Under the pieces are notes generated by a model. It was not told where the DNA came from. It searched no databases and saw nothing but the letters and a program-made list of their open reading frames with translations. Both the position numbers and the translations under genes were made by a program. From assembly GCF_050157905.1 (NCBI RefSeq), contig NZ_JBKIWZ010000001.1:558001-622000 (forward strand): a stretch of 64,000 nucleotides of DNA, read 5' to 3'. Each line of letters begins with the position of its first letter. Within the stretch, counting starts at the first letter, position 1. Positions 50,841 through 60,191 of the stretch are shown here, piece after piece. The stretch comes from Pantoea sp050157905. Its GTDB lineage: Bacteria > Pseudomonadota > Gammaproteobacteria > Enterobacterales > Enterobacteriaceae.

Positions 50841-52313
50841 TTAGCGCAGCGTCTCCTGCCGGTAGTGATAGCCCGCTTCGTGCGGCACGAAGCTCAGGCG
50901 ATGAGTAATACAGTCGGGTGCATCTTCGGCATGATGGGAAACAAACAGCAGCTGTGTGCGTCCTTCGCCAATCAGGACATCGACAAAGCGCCGCACCAGC
51001 TGGCGATTAATCGGGTCCAGCCCCTGCAGCGGTTCATCGAGAATCAGCAGCGTCGGATGTTTCACCAGCGCACGCGCAATCAGCACCAGCCGCTGCTGTC
51101 CCCACGACAGAGAATGGAAAGGCGCATCGCCCAGCCGGTCATCCATCCCCAGCAGCCTCAGCCACTGCTGCGCCAGCGCCTTCTGGCGATCAGAAGCGGC
51201 CTGATAGAGGCCGATCGAGTCAAAAAAACCTGACAGAATCACGGTTCGCACATTGGTGCTGACGCGGTAATCAAGATGCAGACTGCTGCTGACATAGCCG
51301 ATATGCTGCTTAATTTCCCAGATGGTTTCGCCACTGCCGCGACGGCGGCCAAACAGCGTGAGATCGTTGCTGTAACCCTGCGGATGATCGCCGGTGACCA
51401 GGCTTAACAGGGTCGATTTCCCGGCACCGTTTGGCCCGACGATCTGCCAGTGTTCGCCTGTACTGACCTGCCAGTTCAGTCCCCTGATCACGGGCGTATC
51501 ATGATAGGAGACGGTGCCGTCACGCAGGATGACGCGCGGCGACGCATCTGGCAGCCGGGGCAGCTGATCCGGCGCGTCCGCCTCCGGCAACGCCATCCCC
51601 ATCAGCTGTTCACTGTGTGCCAGCTGCGCTACCAGCGCCTCGTTGAGAATGGCCTGACGCGGCCCGCTGTGTGTCAGCGTACATTCCGCCAGCACGCCCA
51701 CCTGCTGAATGAAGTCGGGGATGTCATCGAAGCGATTGAGCACCAGCACCAGGGTAAAGTCCGGCTGTTGCAGGCTACGCAGCGTATCGGTCAGGCTGGC
51801 GCGCGACGCCACATCCAGACCGTCAAATGGCTCATCAAGGATCAGCAGATCGGGCTGGTTCATCAGCGCCTGACAGAGCAGAGTCTTACGGGTTTCGCCG
51901 GTTGAGAGGTATTTGAAGCGACGTGATAACAGCGGTTCAATGCCAAACTGACGGGCGAGCTGCCCGCATCGGCCAGGGTCGCTGAACTCCGCCTGGATCA
52001 CCTCTGCCACCGTCAGCCCGGTATCCTCTTCTCCTTCACTGAGCATGTCGGTGTTATTGCGCTGCCACTCCTGCGCCACCAGCGTCTGCAACTGCTCCAG
52101 CGACAGTCGTACCGGCCGGACGAACGCGCTGCGGACAGAACCGCTCAGCGGCGGAAGCTCACCGGAAAGGGCGCGTGCCAGCGACGATTTGCCGCTGCCG
52201 TTAGCGCCGACAAACGCCCAGCTCTCTCCTCGCTGGAGGGTCAGCGTATCAAGACGCAGCACCCGGGTATCACTCAGACGGAACGTGCCTTGCGAAATGT
52301 GCAATGAATCCAT
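50841..52313 (-). CDS. modF: ModF, tandem ABC ATPase
   Basis: 490 residues from the ATG at 52313, which aligns with E. coli and has a GGA ribosome site; upstream ATGs at 52325 and 52334 are rejected. Two ATPase domains: Walker A GANGSGKSSLARAL (near 40) and GPNGAGKSTLLSLV (near 290); signatures LSTGETRKTLL and LSWGQQRLVLI; Walker B LLILDEPFDG and LLILDEPLQG. There is no membrane part. It is co-transcribed with modE and linked to molybdate metabolism, but its role (it resembles photorepair protein PhrA) is unsettled. Confidence 0.94.
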   Translation of the reverse strand: MDSLHISQGTFRLSDTRVLRLDTLTLQRGESWAFVGANGSGKSSLARALSGELPPLSGSVRSAFVRPVRLSLEQLQTLVAQEWQRNNTDMLSEGEEDTGLTVAEVIQAEFSDPGRCGQLARQFGIEPLLSRRFKYLSTGETRKTLLCQALMNQPDLLILDEPFDGLDVASRASLTDTLRSLQQPDFTLVLVLNRFDDIPDFIQQVGVLAECTLTHSGPRQAILNEALVAQLAHSEQLMGMALPEADAPDQLPRLPDASPRVILRDGTVSYHDTPVIRGLNWQVSTGEHWQIVGPNGAGKSTLLSLVTGDHPQGYSNDLTLFGRRRGSGETIWEIKQHIGYVSSSLHLDYRVSTNVRTVILSGFFDSIGLYQAASDRQKALAQQWLRLLGMDDRLGDAPFHSLSWGQQRLVLIARALVKHPTLLILDEPLQGLDPINRQLVRRFVDVLIGEGRTQLLFVSHHAEDAPDCITHRLSFVPHEAGYHYRQETLR

Positions 52314-52382
52314 GATATGTTCCATTTTTTGCATCGTATGAGTGAGTTGTAACCATTGCCAGTAATGAAGTCAAATCAGGCA

Positions 52383-53165
52383 TCAGAGCAGGGTGGCGAC
52401 AATGGCCTCATCGGCATTGAAACTGGCTGACACGGCGTCACCGGGTTGCAGTGCCAGTTGATGAAGCTGCTCGTTGCTCAGCGTCGCACACAGGATTTCG
52501 CCGCTGGCGAGCTGCATCAGCAGTTCGCTTTTCTGCTCACCGGGTTCAATGGCGGTCAGGGTGGCCGCCAGCTGATTGTCCTGCTCTGTGGTGTCGCGAC
52601 TGACGCGGATCCACGGGGCCTTGATCAGCACCAGCACCTCCTTACCCGCGGTCAGCTGCAGGCGCTCGGCACTGTGCTGCGTCAGCGCCACGCTGAGCTG
52701 GGTTGCGCCATCGGCCAGCTGAATAGTCAGATGCTGCACCACCTGGCGGGCATCGTTGCTGATCACGGTGCCAAAGAGCTGATTGCGGGCGCTGGTCTGC
52801 AGCGAGAAACGGGCGATGGCGGCCAGCATGCTGTCGAGCGGCAGCGTGTCCTGCTGCAGGGCATCGAACGCTTTCTGCTGAATCTGCTCCATCAGCTGAA
52901 ACAGCTGAATCAGGCGTTCACCGTAGCGGGTCAGCGTGGCGCCGCCACCGCCTTTACCCCCCGTGGCCCGCTCAACCAAAGTTTCATCCGCCATCTGATT
53001 CATTTCATTAATCGCATCCCAGGCGCTTTTGTAGCTGATGCCAGCCAGCTTCGCGCCCTGACTGATCGATCCGGTCTGCTGAATCTGTTTCAGCAGCGCG
53101 ATACGTCGCGGGTCGGCAAACAGTTTCTGGTGTAAACGGATGTGAAGGGACAGTTCGGCTTCCAT
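52383..53165 (-). CDS. modE: ModE, molybdate-responsive regulator
   Basis: 260 residues. The N-terminal winged helix (about 1-120) has SISQGAKLAGISYKSAWDAINEMN and the glycine-rich ATGGKGGGGATLTRYG wing; the C-terminal half has two molbindin (Mop) domains (about 125-190 and 195-260). Bound to molybdate it represses modABC and activates molybdoenzyme genes. It is encoded upstream of modF on the same strand, and a ModE box lies before modA. Confidence 0.96.
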   Translation of the reverse strand: MEAELSLHIRLHQKLFADPRRIALLKQIQQTGSISQGAKLAGISYKSAWDAINEMNQMADETLVERATGGKGGGGATLTRYGERLIQLFQLMEQIQQKAFDALQQDTLPLDSMLAAIARFSLQTSARNQLFGTVISNDARQVVQHLTIQLADGATQLSVALTQHSAERLQLTAGKEVLVLIKAPWIRVSRDTTEQDNQLAATLTAIEPGEQKSELLMQLASGEILCATLSNEQLHQLALQPGDAVSASFNADEAIVATLL

Positions 53166-53301
53166 GACGGCTCCGGCAAAGGGTTAAAGCGAAGGCCGAT
53201 GATAGCGGCGTTTTGTGACCAAAGTAAAAGCACGAAAAGGGCTGCGCAAAATTTTAATGACCCGTTACAATCACTTCTTTGTTCGCAGAGTGAGACTCTC
53301 C

Positions 53302-53457
53302 ATGCTGGAATTACTGAAAAGCCTCGCCGTGGCGATCCTGATGGTCCCTGTGGTAATGGCACTGATGCTGGGTATGATTTATGGCCTGGGTGAAGTGTTC
53401 AACATCTTCTCGAAAGTGGGTCATCGCGAAAAATCTTCCGCCCGCTCGCACAATTAA
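53302..53457 (+). CDS. acrZ: AcrZ, small accessory subunit of the AcrAB-TolC pump
   Basis: 51 residues from the ATG at 53302; the longer frame upstream has no family support. MLELLKSLAVAILMVPVVMA and the GLGEVFNIFSKVG tail match E. coli AcrZ (49 residues). One membrane helix with the Pro that bends it along AcrB. It modulates AcrB substrate preference. Location between modE and modA is as in E. coli. Confidence 0.94.
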   Translation: MLELLKSLAVAILMVPVVMALMLGMIYGLGEVFNIFSKVGHREKSSARSHN

Positions 53458-53463
53458 TATCTG

Positions 53464-53497
53464 CCACGCCCGCCGTCTGTGCGGGCGTGGTCGTTTC
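53464..53497 (+). terminator. Terminator-like hairpin after acrZ
   Basis: CCACGCCCGC / GCGGGCGTGG with loop CGTCTGT; only a short TCGTTT follows, so termination may be partial. Confidence 0.6.
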
Positions 53498-53562
53498 CCC
53501 TCTCGCTTCCGCTCAATCTTCTCTTTCTTCTGCCGATAATTGCATGACGCTGCCCGAACCGG

Positions 53563-53586
53563 CGTTGTATCATCCGCTACATAACG
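53563..53586. promoter_or_regulatory. ModE-binding box before modA
   Basis: CGTTGTAT, eight bases, TACATAACG-type inverted arms (53563-53570 and 53578-53586), 17 bp before the modA start. It fits the E. coli modABC operator with few changes. ModE-molybdate bound here would block the promoter or leader. Confidence 0.8.
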
Positions 53587-53603
53587 AATAGCCGGAGAAT
53601 ATC

Positions 53604-54377
53604 ATGTCATTATCTGTTCATCGCTGGGGCCTGGCGGCGCTGGTGACCGTTTCGCTGGCCGGGCAGGCCGTGGCGGCCGATAACATTACTCTGTTTGCGG
53701 CGGCTTCCCTGACAAACGCCATCCAGGATATTGCCAGCCAGTATCAGAAGGAAAACGGGGTGAAGGTCGTTGCCTCGTTCGCCTCCTCGTCAACGCTGGC
53801 GCGGCAGATTGAGCAGGGCGCGCCTGCCGATCTTTTTATCTCTGCCGATCAGCAGTGGATGGACGATGCAGTGGCGAAAAAAAGCATCATCACCCGCAGT
53901 CGCGTTACCCTGCTGGGCAACGATCTGGTGCTGGTTGCGCCTCGCAGTGCTGAAGCCCGCGCGGTCACGCTGGACGCCAGGACCGACTGGAAAACGCTGC
54001 TGCGCGGCGAACGACTGGCGGTTGGCGATCCGGATCACGTTCCGGCGGGGATCTATGCGAAAGAGGCGCTGCAGACGCTGGGGGCCTGGCCGGTGGTGTC
54101 GCCGTTGTTAGCGCCCGCCAGTAACGTGCGGGCGGCGCTGGCGCTGGTCGAGCGTAACGAAACGCCTTACGGCATTGTCTACGGCTCCGACGCGGTCGCC
54201 AGTGATAAGGTTGCGGTGGTGGGGCGTTTTCCGGCTACCAGCCACAAGCCCGTGGAATATCCGCTGGCGATTGTGAACGATCGCGACACGGCCAGCGTAA
54301 AAGCGTTTTATGATTACCTGAAAGGCCCGCAGGCTGCGGCGATCTTCAAACATTACGGATTCACACCGACGAAATGA
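53604..54377 (+). CDS. modA: Molybdate-binding periplasmic protein
   Basis: 257 residues with a signal peptide of about 24 residues (cleavage near AVA before ADNITLFA). Oxyanion-binding Ser residues are in FAAASLTNAIQDI and FASSSTLARQIEQGAP; DLFISADQQWMD, VGDPDHVPAGIYAKE and PYGIVYGSDA are conserved. It delivers molybdate or tungstate to ModBC. It overlaps modB by 4 bp. Confidence 0.97.
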   Translation: MSLSVHRWGLAALVTVSLAGQAVAADNITLFAAASLTNAIQDIASQYQKENGVKVVASFASSSTLARQIEQGAPADLFISADQQWMDDAVAKKSIITRSRVTLLGNDLVLVAPRSAEARAVTLDARTDWKTLLRGERLAVGDPDHVPAGIYAKEALQTLGAWPVVSPLLAPASNVRAALALVERNETPYGIVYGSDAVASDKVAVVGRFPATSHKPVEYPLAIVNDRDTASVKAFYDYLKGPQAAAIFKHYGFTPTK

Positions 54378-55063
54378 TACTCAGCGATCCCGAATGGCAG
54401 GCGATAGTGCTTAGCCTTAAAGTCTCTGGCATAGCCGTGCTTGGCAGCCTGCCGTTTGGCATCCTGATGGCGTGGATTCTGGTGCGCTGCCGTTTTCCCG
54501 GCAAATCGCTGCTCGACAGTGTGATTCATCTGCCGCTGGTGCTGCCGCCAGTGGTGGTGGGCTATCTGCTGCTGGTCACCCTGGGTCGCCGCGGCATCAT
54601 CGGGGAAAAGCTGTTTGACTGGTTCGGATTCAGCTTCGCGTTCAGCTGGCGCGGGGCTGCACTGGCGTCGGCCGTAATTGCGTTTCCGCTGATGGTGCGT
54701 GCCATCCGTCTGGCGCTGGAGACGGTGGATAGCCGGCTGGAGCAGGCGGCACGGACGCTGGGCGCTGGGCGCTGGCGGGTCTTTTTGACCATTACGCTAC
54801 CGCTGACTTTGCCGGGCGTGATCGTCGGCACGGTGCTGGCCTTTGCCCGATCGCTGGGTGAGTTTGGCGCCACCATCACGTTTGTCTCGAATATTCCCGG
54901 CGAGACGCGCACGCTGCCGCTGGCGATGTATACCCTGATCGAAACGCCTGGCGCAGAAGGGGCAGCGGCACGGCTTTGCGTTATCGCTATCGTACTGGCG
55001 CTGGCCTCGCTGCTGGCATCAGAATGGCTGGCACGGCAGGGCCGTAAGCGGATGGGAAACTGA
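54374..55063 (+). CDS. modB: Molybdate ABC transporter permease
   Basis: 229 residues, five to six membrane helices. The EAA loop that docks on ModC is in EQAARTLGAGRWRVFLTITLP; LPPVVVGYLLL and SLGEFGATITFVSNIPGET are typical. Start and stop overlap its neighbours by 4 bp and 1 bp. Confidence 0.97.
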   Translation: MILSDPEWQAIVLSLKVSGIAVLGSLPFGILMAWILVRCRFPGKSLLDSVIHLPLVLPPVVVGYLLLVTLGRRGIIGEKLFDWFGFSFAFSWRGAALASAVIAFPLMVRAIRLALETVDSRLEQAARTLGAGRWRVFLTITLPLTLPGVIVGTVLAFARSLGEFGATITFVSNIPGETRTLPLAMYTLIETPGAEGAAARLCVIAIVLALASLLASEWLARQGRKRMGN

Positions 55064-56121
55064 TGCTATCACTTAATTTTACTCAGCAGCAGGGCGACCA
55101 CCGGCTGGAGGTCGATCTGCAGATCCCGGCCAGAGGAATAACGGCCATTTTTGGCGTCTCCGGTGCCGGAAAAACCTCCCTGATCAACGCCATCAGCGGC
55201 CTGACGCAGCCGCAGCATGGACGCATTCAGCTTAACGACCGTCTGCTGTTTGACGCTGATCAGCAGGTGTCGCTACCGCCGGAGAAGCGGCGCATTGGCT
55301 ATGTGTTTCAGGATGCGCGTCTGTTCCCGCACTATCGTGTGCGGGGCAACCTGCAATATGGTATGGCGCCTGCGATGAAAAGGCAGTTCGATAGTCTGGT
55401 GTCGCTGCTGGGCCTGGAGGCGCTGCTGACACGCTTTCCGCTGTCGCTGTCGGGTGGTGAAAAACAGCGGGTGGCGATTGGCCGTGCGCTGCTGACCGCA
55501 CCGGATATGCTGCTGCTGGATGAGCCGCTGGCGTCGCTGGATCTGCCGCGCAAACGGGAACTGATGCCCTATCTGCAGAAGCTGGCTAAGCAGGTCGATA
55601 TTCCCATGCTCTATGTGTCGCACAGTCTGGAAGAGATCCTGCAGCTGGCCGATAACGTACTGGTTCTGGATGCGGGCAAAGTCAAAGCCTTTGGTCCGCT
55701 GGAACGGGTCTGGAGCAGCAGCGCGATGCGGCCGTGGCTGCCGGTAAGCGAGCTGACCAGCGTGCTGCGGGTGCAGGTGCTGGAACAGCATCCCGACTAT
55801 CCAATGACTGCGTTGTCGCTGGGCGATCAGCACATCTGGGTCAGCCGGGTAAATCAGCCGATCAAAACCCCGCTGCGTATCCGCATCGCTTCAGCCGATG
55901 TGTCGCTGGCGCTGCAGCCGCCGCAGCACAGCTCTATCCGCAATATCTTACCGGCACAGGTGGTGGAGCTGCTGGAGGTCGGGGATCAGGTCGAAGTGAA
56001 GCTGCGCATCGGCATCAGCGAACTCTGGGCGCGCATCACGCCGTGGGCGCGTGATGAGCTGGGCATCCGGCCCGATCAGTGGCTGTATGCCCAGATAAAG
56101 AGCGTCTCGGTGACGCCCTGA
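55063..56121 (+). CDS. modC: Molybdate ABC transporter ATPase
   Basis: 352 residues. Walker A GVSGAGKTSLINAI (near 31), Q-loop VFQDARLFPHY, signature LSGGEKQRVAIGRALL, Walker B MLLLDEPLASLD, switch His in YVSHSLEEI. A C-terminal Mop domain (about 285-352) allows regulation by molybdate. It converges on ybhA with no intervening bases. Confidence 0.97.
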   Translation: MLSLNFTQQQGDHRLEVDLQIPARGITAIFGVSGAGKTSLINAISGLTQPQHGRIQLNDRLLFDADQQVSLPPEKRRIGYVFQDARLFPHYRVRGNLQYGMAPAMKRQFDSLVSLLGLEALLTRFPLSLSGGEKQRVAIGRALLTAPDMLLLDEPLASLDLPRKRELMPYLQKLAKQVDIPMLYVSHSLEEILQLADNVLVLDAGKVKAFGPLERVWSSSAMRPWLPVSELTSVLRVQVLEQHPDYPMTALSLGDQHIWVSRVNQPIKTPLRIRIASADVSLALQPPQHSSIRNILPAQVVELLEVGDQVEVKLRIGISELWARITPWARDELGIRPDQWLYAQIKSVSVTP

Positions 56122-56940
56122 TTACAGCACGTACTGGTAGAGGGTGTCGGCAATACCCGGTTCCAGGTTAGTGCCGATAACCATTTTCGCCCGCGCCCGG
56201 ATCGCCTCATCCGCATTGCCCATCGCCACGCCGAGTCCGGCCGTTTCCAGCATGCTGAGATCGTTATAGTTATCGCCGAACGCAATCACATCCTTCATGG
56301 TAAGGCCCAGTGATTCGACCCACTGCGCCAGCCGTTTACCTTTGCTGTTGCCGCCTTTGGCGATATCCACCTGATCATGCCAGGACCACTCACACGCCAG
56401 GCCCAGCTCCGCCTCAACCGTGCGGGCGAACTGCTGCAGTTCGGGAATGTTTTCGTGCGACAGAGCAAACTTCCAGATCGCACCGGCGTCTCGCGCAGCC
56501 TGCGCCAGGTCGGGCACCTGACGGAACAGCGGTCGCTGGTGCGGCGGCAGGGATTCGGCCCACTTCAGCGTGCGCGTCACATGGCCGGTGGGCGTCTGAT
56601 AGAGCATCGCATCATCCACATAGAGCAGTCCGTGGATCTGCTGATGGTCCAGCATCTCAATCACCTGTAAGGCCCGCGCTGGTTCCAGCGGGTCGGCGGC
56701 CAGCACCTTTTTCGCCTGGTAATCATACAGGTAGGTGCCATTACAGCAGATTGCGGGTGTATCCAGTTGTAATGCCTGATAAAAAGGGTGAATGGCGCAG
56801 TGATGGCGTCCGGTAACGATAGCCACATGCACGCCCGCCTGGCGTGCCTGATTCAGGGCTTCAACAGACTGCGGCAGAATCGTTTTAGCGGGGGTCAGCA
56901 GGGTGCCGTCAAGGTCGAGGGCAATGACACGGTAGCGCAT
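56122..56940 (-). CDS. ybhA: YbhA, HAD-family pyridoxal phosphate phosphatase
   Basis: 272 residues from the ATG at 56940, with AAGGA just upstream; this equals the E. coli length, and the longer frame to 57024 is rejected. HAD motifs: ALDLDGTLLTP (nucleophile Asp and acid Asp), IVTGRHHCAI, Lys in the KGGNSKGKRLAQW region and FGDNYNDLSML. The Cof-type cap lies between. E. coli YbhA dephosphorylates pyridoxal phosphate and some sugar phosphates. Confidence 0.94.
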   Translation of the reverse strand: MRYRVIALDLDGTLLTPAKTILPQSVEALNQARQAGVHVAIVTGRHHCAIHPFYQALQLDTPAICCNGTYLYDYQAKKVLAADPLEPARALQVIEMLDHQQIHGLLYVDDAMLYQTPTGHVTRTLKWAESLPPHQRPLFRQVPDLAQAARDAGAIWKFALSHENIPELQQFARTVEAELGLACEWSWHDQVDIAKGGNSKGKRLAQWVESLGLTMKDVIAFGDNYNDLSMLETAGLGVAMGNADEAIRARAKMVIGTNLEPGIADTLYQYVL

Positions 56941-57095
56941 TAATCCTTCCATTTTTCCAGGTTTGCAGGAGGCAAAGTCTACACCTGACTGCGGCCCGGA
57001 GACAAAAAAACGGACACAAATCATTTCAGCGCAGGGTAGTAAAACACGCTACAGTGATTCACAGTTCATGATCAGGCAGCAAAAAAGGAGAATGC

Positions 57096-58097
57096 ATGAA
57101 ACAGGTTGTTTACACCGCCAGTCCCGAGAGCCAGCAGATTCACGTCTGGCAGATGAATGAGGAGGGCGGACTGACGTTGCTTCAGGTGACGGATGTCGCC
57201 GGCCAGGTTCAGCCGATGGTGGTGAGTCCGAAAGGCGATTTTCTTTATGTTGGTGTGCGTCCCAATTTCCGCGTGCTGGCGTTCCGTATCGCTGCCGATG
57301 GCACGCTGACCGAGGCAGGCCAGGCGCCGCTGCCCGGCAGCCCGACCCACATCTCCACCGATCATCAGGGCCGGTTCCTGTTCTGCGGCTCTTACAATGA
57401 TGCCTGCGTCAGCGTCAGCCCGATTGATGAAGCGGGCATTCCGCAGGCACCGCTGCAGGTCATCAATGGACTTGACGGGTGTCACTCCGCCAATATCGAT
57501 AATGACAACACGACGCTCTATGTTCCGGCACTGAAGCAGGATCGCATCTGCCTGTTTGCCCTGAGTGAAGCAGGTCAGCTGACGCCGCGCCCGCAGGCAC
57601 AGGTAACGACGGTCGAAGGCGCAGGCCCGCGTCACATGCAGTTTCATCCGGGCGGTCAGTATGCCTATTGCGTGAACGAACTCGACAGCACGGTTGAGGT
57701 CTGGGCGTTAAATAATGGTGAAGGTGAAGCCGAAAGTGTGCAGACACTGGATATGATGCCGCCGGACTTTAGCGGCACGCGCTGGGCCGCCGATATTCAT
57801 CTGACGCCTGATGGCCGCTTCCTCTACGCCTGCGATCGCACCAGCAGCACGCTGGCGATCTTCAGCGTCAGCGAAGTGGGCGATGAGCTGACCCTGGAAG
57901 GTTTCCAGCCAACCGAAACCCAGCCGCGCGGCTTTAATATTGACCACAGCGGACGTTTTCTGGTGGCCGCAGGTCAGAAATCCCATCACATCGAAGTCTA
58001 TGCGATTAGCGAACCCAAAGGGTTGCTGCAGCCGCTGGGACGCTATGCGGTAGGGCAGGGGCCGATGTGGGTGGTCATCCACGCGCTGCAGGCGTAA
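57096..58097 (+). CDS. pgl: 6-phosphogluconolactonase
   Basis: 333 residues, seven-bladed beta-propeller lactonase (the YbhE type). Blade motifs recur as GDFLYVGVRPN, GRFLFCGSYND, GGQYAYCVNELD and DGRFLYACDR. GAGPRHMQFHPGG and FSGTRWAADIHLTPDG are active-site segments. It hydrolyses 6-phosphogluconolactone in the pentose phosphate pathway. It is divergent from ybhA; the 155-bp gap has an AAAAAAGGAGA ribosome site. Confidence 0.96.
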   Translation: MKQVVYTASPESQQIHVWQMNEEGGLTLLQVTDVAGQVQPMVVSPKGDFLYVGVRPNFRVLAFRIAADGTLTEAGQAPLPGSPTHISTDHQGRFLFCGSYNDACVSVSPIDEAGIPQAPLQVINGLDGCHSANIDNDNTTLYVPALKQDRICLFALSEAGQLTPRPQAQVTTVEGAGPRHMQFHPGGQYAYCVNELDSTVEVWALNNGEGEAESVQTLDMMPPDFSGTRWAADIHLTPDGRFLYACDRTSSTLAIFSVSEVGDELTLEGFQPTETQPRGFNIDHSGRFLVAAGQKSHHIEVYAISEPKGLLQPLGRYAVGQGPMWVVIHALQA

Positions 58098-58106
58098 CCC
58101 GCGACG

Positions 58107-58138
58107 AAAAAAACGCCACTCCCGGTCGGGGGTGGCGT
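58107..58138 (-). terminator. Intrinsic terminator of ybhB
   Basis: ACGCCACTCCC / GGGGGTGGCGT with loop GGTC. Seven consecutive A precede it on the plus strand, so the T-run is on the minus strand, serving ybhB; it may also stop pgl transcripts weakly. Confidence 0.75.
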
Positions 58139-58248
58139 GAAAGTCTGCCACAGGTGTGCAGACACGGCGAATAACGGCAGATTCAGACGCCCAAATCGCC
58201 ATTTCTGGCTCGCGGTACCTTCCTCCTCCAGCCCTGTTCCCGGCTGAA

Positions 58249-58725
58249 TTACTGATAGTTTACGGTCAGCGAGGCGCTCGCCAGCGCGTGGAAATGCACA
58301 TTAAAGCCAACCATCGCGCCGCTGGCACCCTCATCCACCTCAATCGTCTCCACATCCAGTGCATGGACGGTGAAGATATAGCGATGGGTTTCGCCCTGCG
58401 GCGGCGCGGCGCCACCGTAGCCCGCCTGACCGAAATCGGTACGGGTCTGGATCGCGCCTGCAGGCAGTGAAGCCTTGCCTGAACCGGTGCCCTGCGGCAG
58501 CGACGTGGTGCTGGCCGGAATGTTGGCTACCACCCAGTGCCACCAGCCGGAGCCGGTCGGCGCATCAGGATCGTAGCAGGTGACAACAAAACTTTTGGTG
58601 CCTTCGGGTGCCCCTTCCCAGGCCAGATGAGGAGAGATATTCTCGCCCTGATACCCCATACCGTTGAAAACATGCTTTTCAGGCATCTTCTCGCCGTCAT
58701 TAAAATCCTGACTCACAATGCGCAT
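58249..58725 (-). CDS. ybhB: YbhB, PEBP/Raf-kinase-inhibitor-like protein
   Basis: 158 residues from the second ATG at 58725, the E. coli length. Phosphatidylethanolamine-binding family: the anion-binding pocket is formed by CYDPDAPTGSGWWHWVV and GETHRYIFTVHALD. The protein is cytoplasmic; its role in bacteria is not established. Located between pgl and bioA as in E. coli. Confidence 0.93.
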   Translation of the reverse strand: MRIVSQDFNDGEKMPEKHVFNGMGYQGENISPHLAWEGAPEGTKSFVVTCYDPDAPTGSGWWHWVVANIPASTTSLPQGTGSGKASLPAGAIQTRTDFGQAGYGGAAPPQGETHRYIFTVHALDVETIEVDEGASGAMVGFNVHFHALASASLTVNYQ

Positions 58726-58800
58726 CACATCTCCTCGATTGTCGATGAATAGTCTTTCATCATAACCAAAAGCGCCATCTGTGCCAGGGGGCCACCCGCC

Positions 58801-60105
58801 TCAGCCGCTAAAATGGTGCGCATGTTCCAGTGCGCCGCCAATGGCCTGCACCAGCTGACTCAGCGCCTGCGGGGTAATGATATAGGGCGGCATCAGGTAA
58901 ATAAGCCGGCCAAAAGGCCGGATCCAGACACCCTGTTCTACAAAGAACTGCTGCAGCGCCGCCATATTGACCGGCTGATGCGTCTCCACCACGCCAATGG
59001 CACCCAGTACGCGCACATCCGCCACCTGCGGTGAGCTGCGCAGCGGCAGCAGTTCAGCCCGCAGCTGCTGTTCGATACGCGCCACCTGCTGCTGCCAGTG
59101 CCCCTCCGCCAGCATGGTCAGGCTCTCTGCGGCTACCGCGCAGGCCAGCGGATTGCCCATAAAGGTCGGACCATGCATAAAGCAGCCAGCGGCGCTGCGG
59201 CTGATGGTGTCGGCCACCTCGCGGGTTGTCAGCGTGGCGGAGAGTGTCATCATGCCACCGGTCAGGGCTTTGCCGAGGCAGAGAATATCCGGCGTGATAT
59301 CCGCATGTTCACAGGCAAACAGTTTGCCGGTGCGGCCAAAACCGGTGGCGATTTCATCGGCAATCAGCAGCACGCCGTAGCGGTCGCACGCCTCCCGCAC
59401 CTGCTGAAGGTAGCGCGGATGATAGAGACGCATGCCGCCTGCGCCCTGCACAATCGGCTCCAGGATAACCGCCGCCAGCTGCTGGTGATGCGTGTCGATA
59501 AGCCGGGCGAAATCGTCGAAATCGGCCGGGTTCCACGCCTCATCAAAGCCGCAGGCCGGGGCCGTGGCAAAGTGATGTTCGGGCAGATACCCGCGCCACA
59601 GACTGTGCATTGAGTTTTCAGGATCGCACACCGACATCGCGGCAAAGGTATCACCGTGATAGCCGCGTTTCAGCGTCAGGAACTGCTGGCGGGTTTCGCC
59701 CCGTCCCAGCCAGTATTGCAGCGCCATCTTCATCGAGACTTCAACCGCCACCGAACCGGAATCGGCCAGGAAGACGCATTCCAGCGGATCGGGTGTCATC
59801 GCCACCAGCTGGCGGCAGAGCGCCACCGCCGCCGGATGGGTAATGCCGCCAAACATGACGTGCGACATCTGCGAAGCCTGCGCCGTCAGCGCCCGGTTCA
59901 GACGCGGATGGTTGTAGCCGTGGATGGCCGCCCACCACGAGGACATGCCGTCCACCAGCTCGCGCCCGTCGGCCAGCTGCAGCTGAAAACCCTGGGCGGC
60001 GACCACCGGAAAGCAGGGCAGCGGATCCTGCATCGAGGTGTAGGGATGCCAGATATGCTGGCGGTCAAAGCGGGCATCGTCTGCGGAAAAAACGGGGGTA
60101 GTCAT
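58801..60105 (-). CDS. bioA: Adenosylmethionine-8-amino-7-oxononanoate aminotransferase
   Basis: 434 residues from the ATG at 60105 (MTTPVFSADDARFD); 45 further in-frame codons upstream run through the BirA operator and are rejected. Class III aminotransferase: GMSSWWAAIHGYNHP, the LIADEIATGFGRTG segment with the PLP-binding Asp, and the Schiff-base Lys in LCLGKALTGG. It uses S-adenosylmethionine as amino donor in biotin synthesis. Divergent from bioBFCD. Confidence 0.97.
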   Translation of the reverse strand: MTTPVFSADDARFDRQHIWHPYTSMQDPLPCFPVVAAQGFQLQLADGRELVDGMSSWWAAIHGYNHPRLNRALTAQASQMSHVMFGGITHPAAVALCRQLVAMTPDPLECVFLADSGSVAVEVSMKMALQYWLGRGETRQQFLTLKRGYHGDTFAAMSVCDPENSMHSLWRGYLPEHHFATAPACGFDEAWNPADFDDFARLIDTHHQQLAAVILEPIVQGAGGMRLYHPRYLQQVREACDRYGVLLIADEIATGFGRTGKLFACEHADITPDILCLGKALTGGMMTLSATLTTREVADTISRSAAGCFMHGPTFMGNPLACAVAAESLTMLAEGHWQQQVARIEQQLRAELLPLRSSPQVADVRVLGAIGVVETHQPVNMAALQQFFVEQGVWIRPFGRLIYLMPPYIITPQALSQLVQAIGGALEHAHHFSG

Positions 60106-60110
60106 CGGAG

Positions 60111-60143
60111 TTGTAAACCAAAATAAAAAAATATAGTTTACAA
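60111..60143. promoter_or_regulatory. BirA operator between bioA and bioB
   Basis: TTGTAAACC (60111-60119) and GTTTACAA (60136-60143) separated by a 16-bp AT-rich spacer. This is the BirA-biotinoyl-AMP operator, overlapping both divergent promoters. Confidence 0.92.
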
Positions 60144-60191
60144 GTATAACCCTGCTTTTCGTCGGGATGACACCCTTTTCTGGAGTAAGTA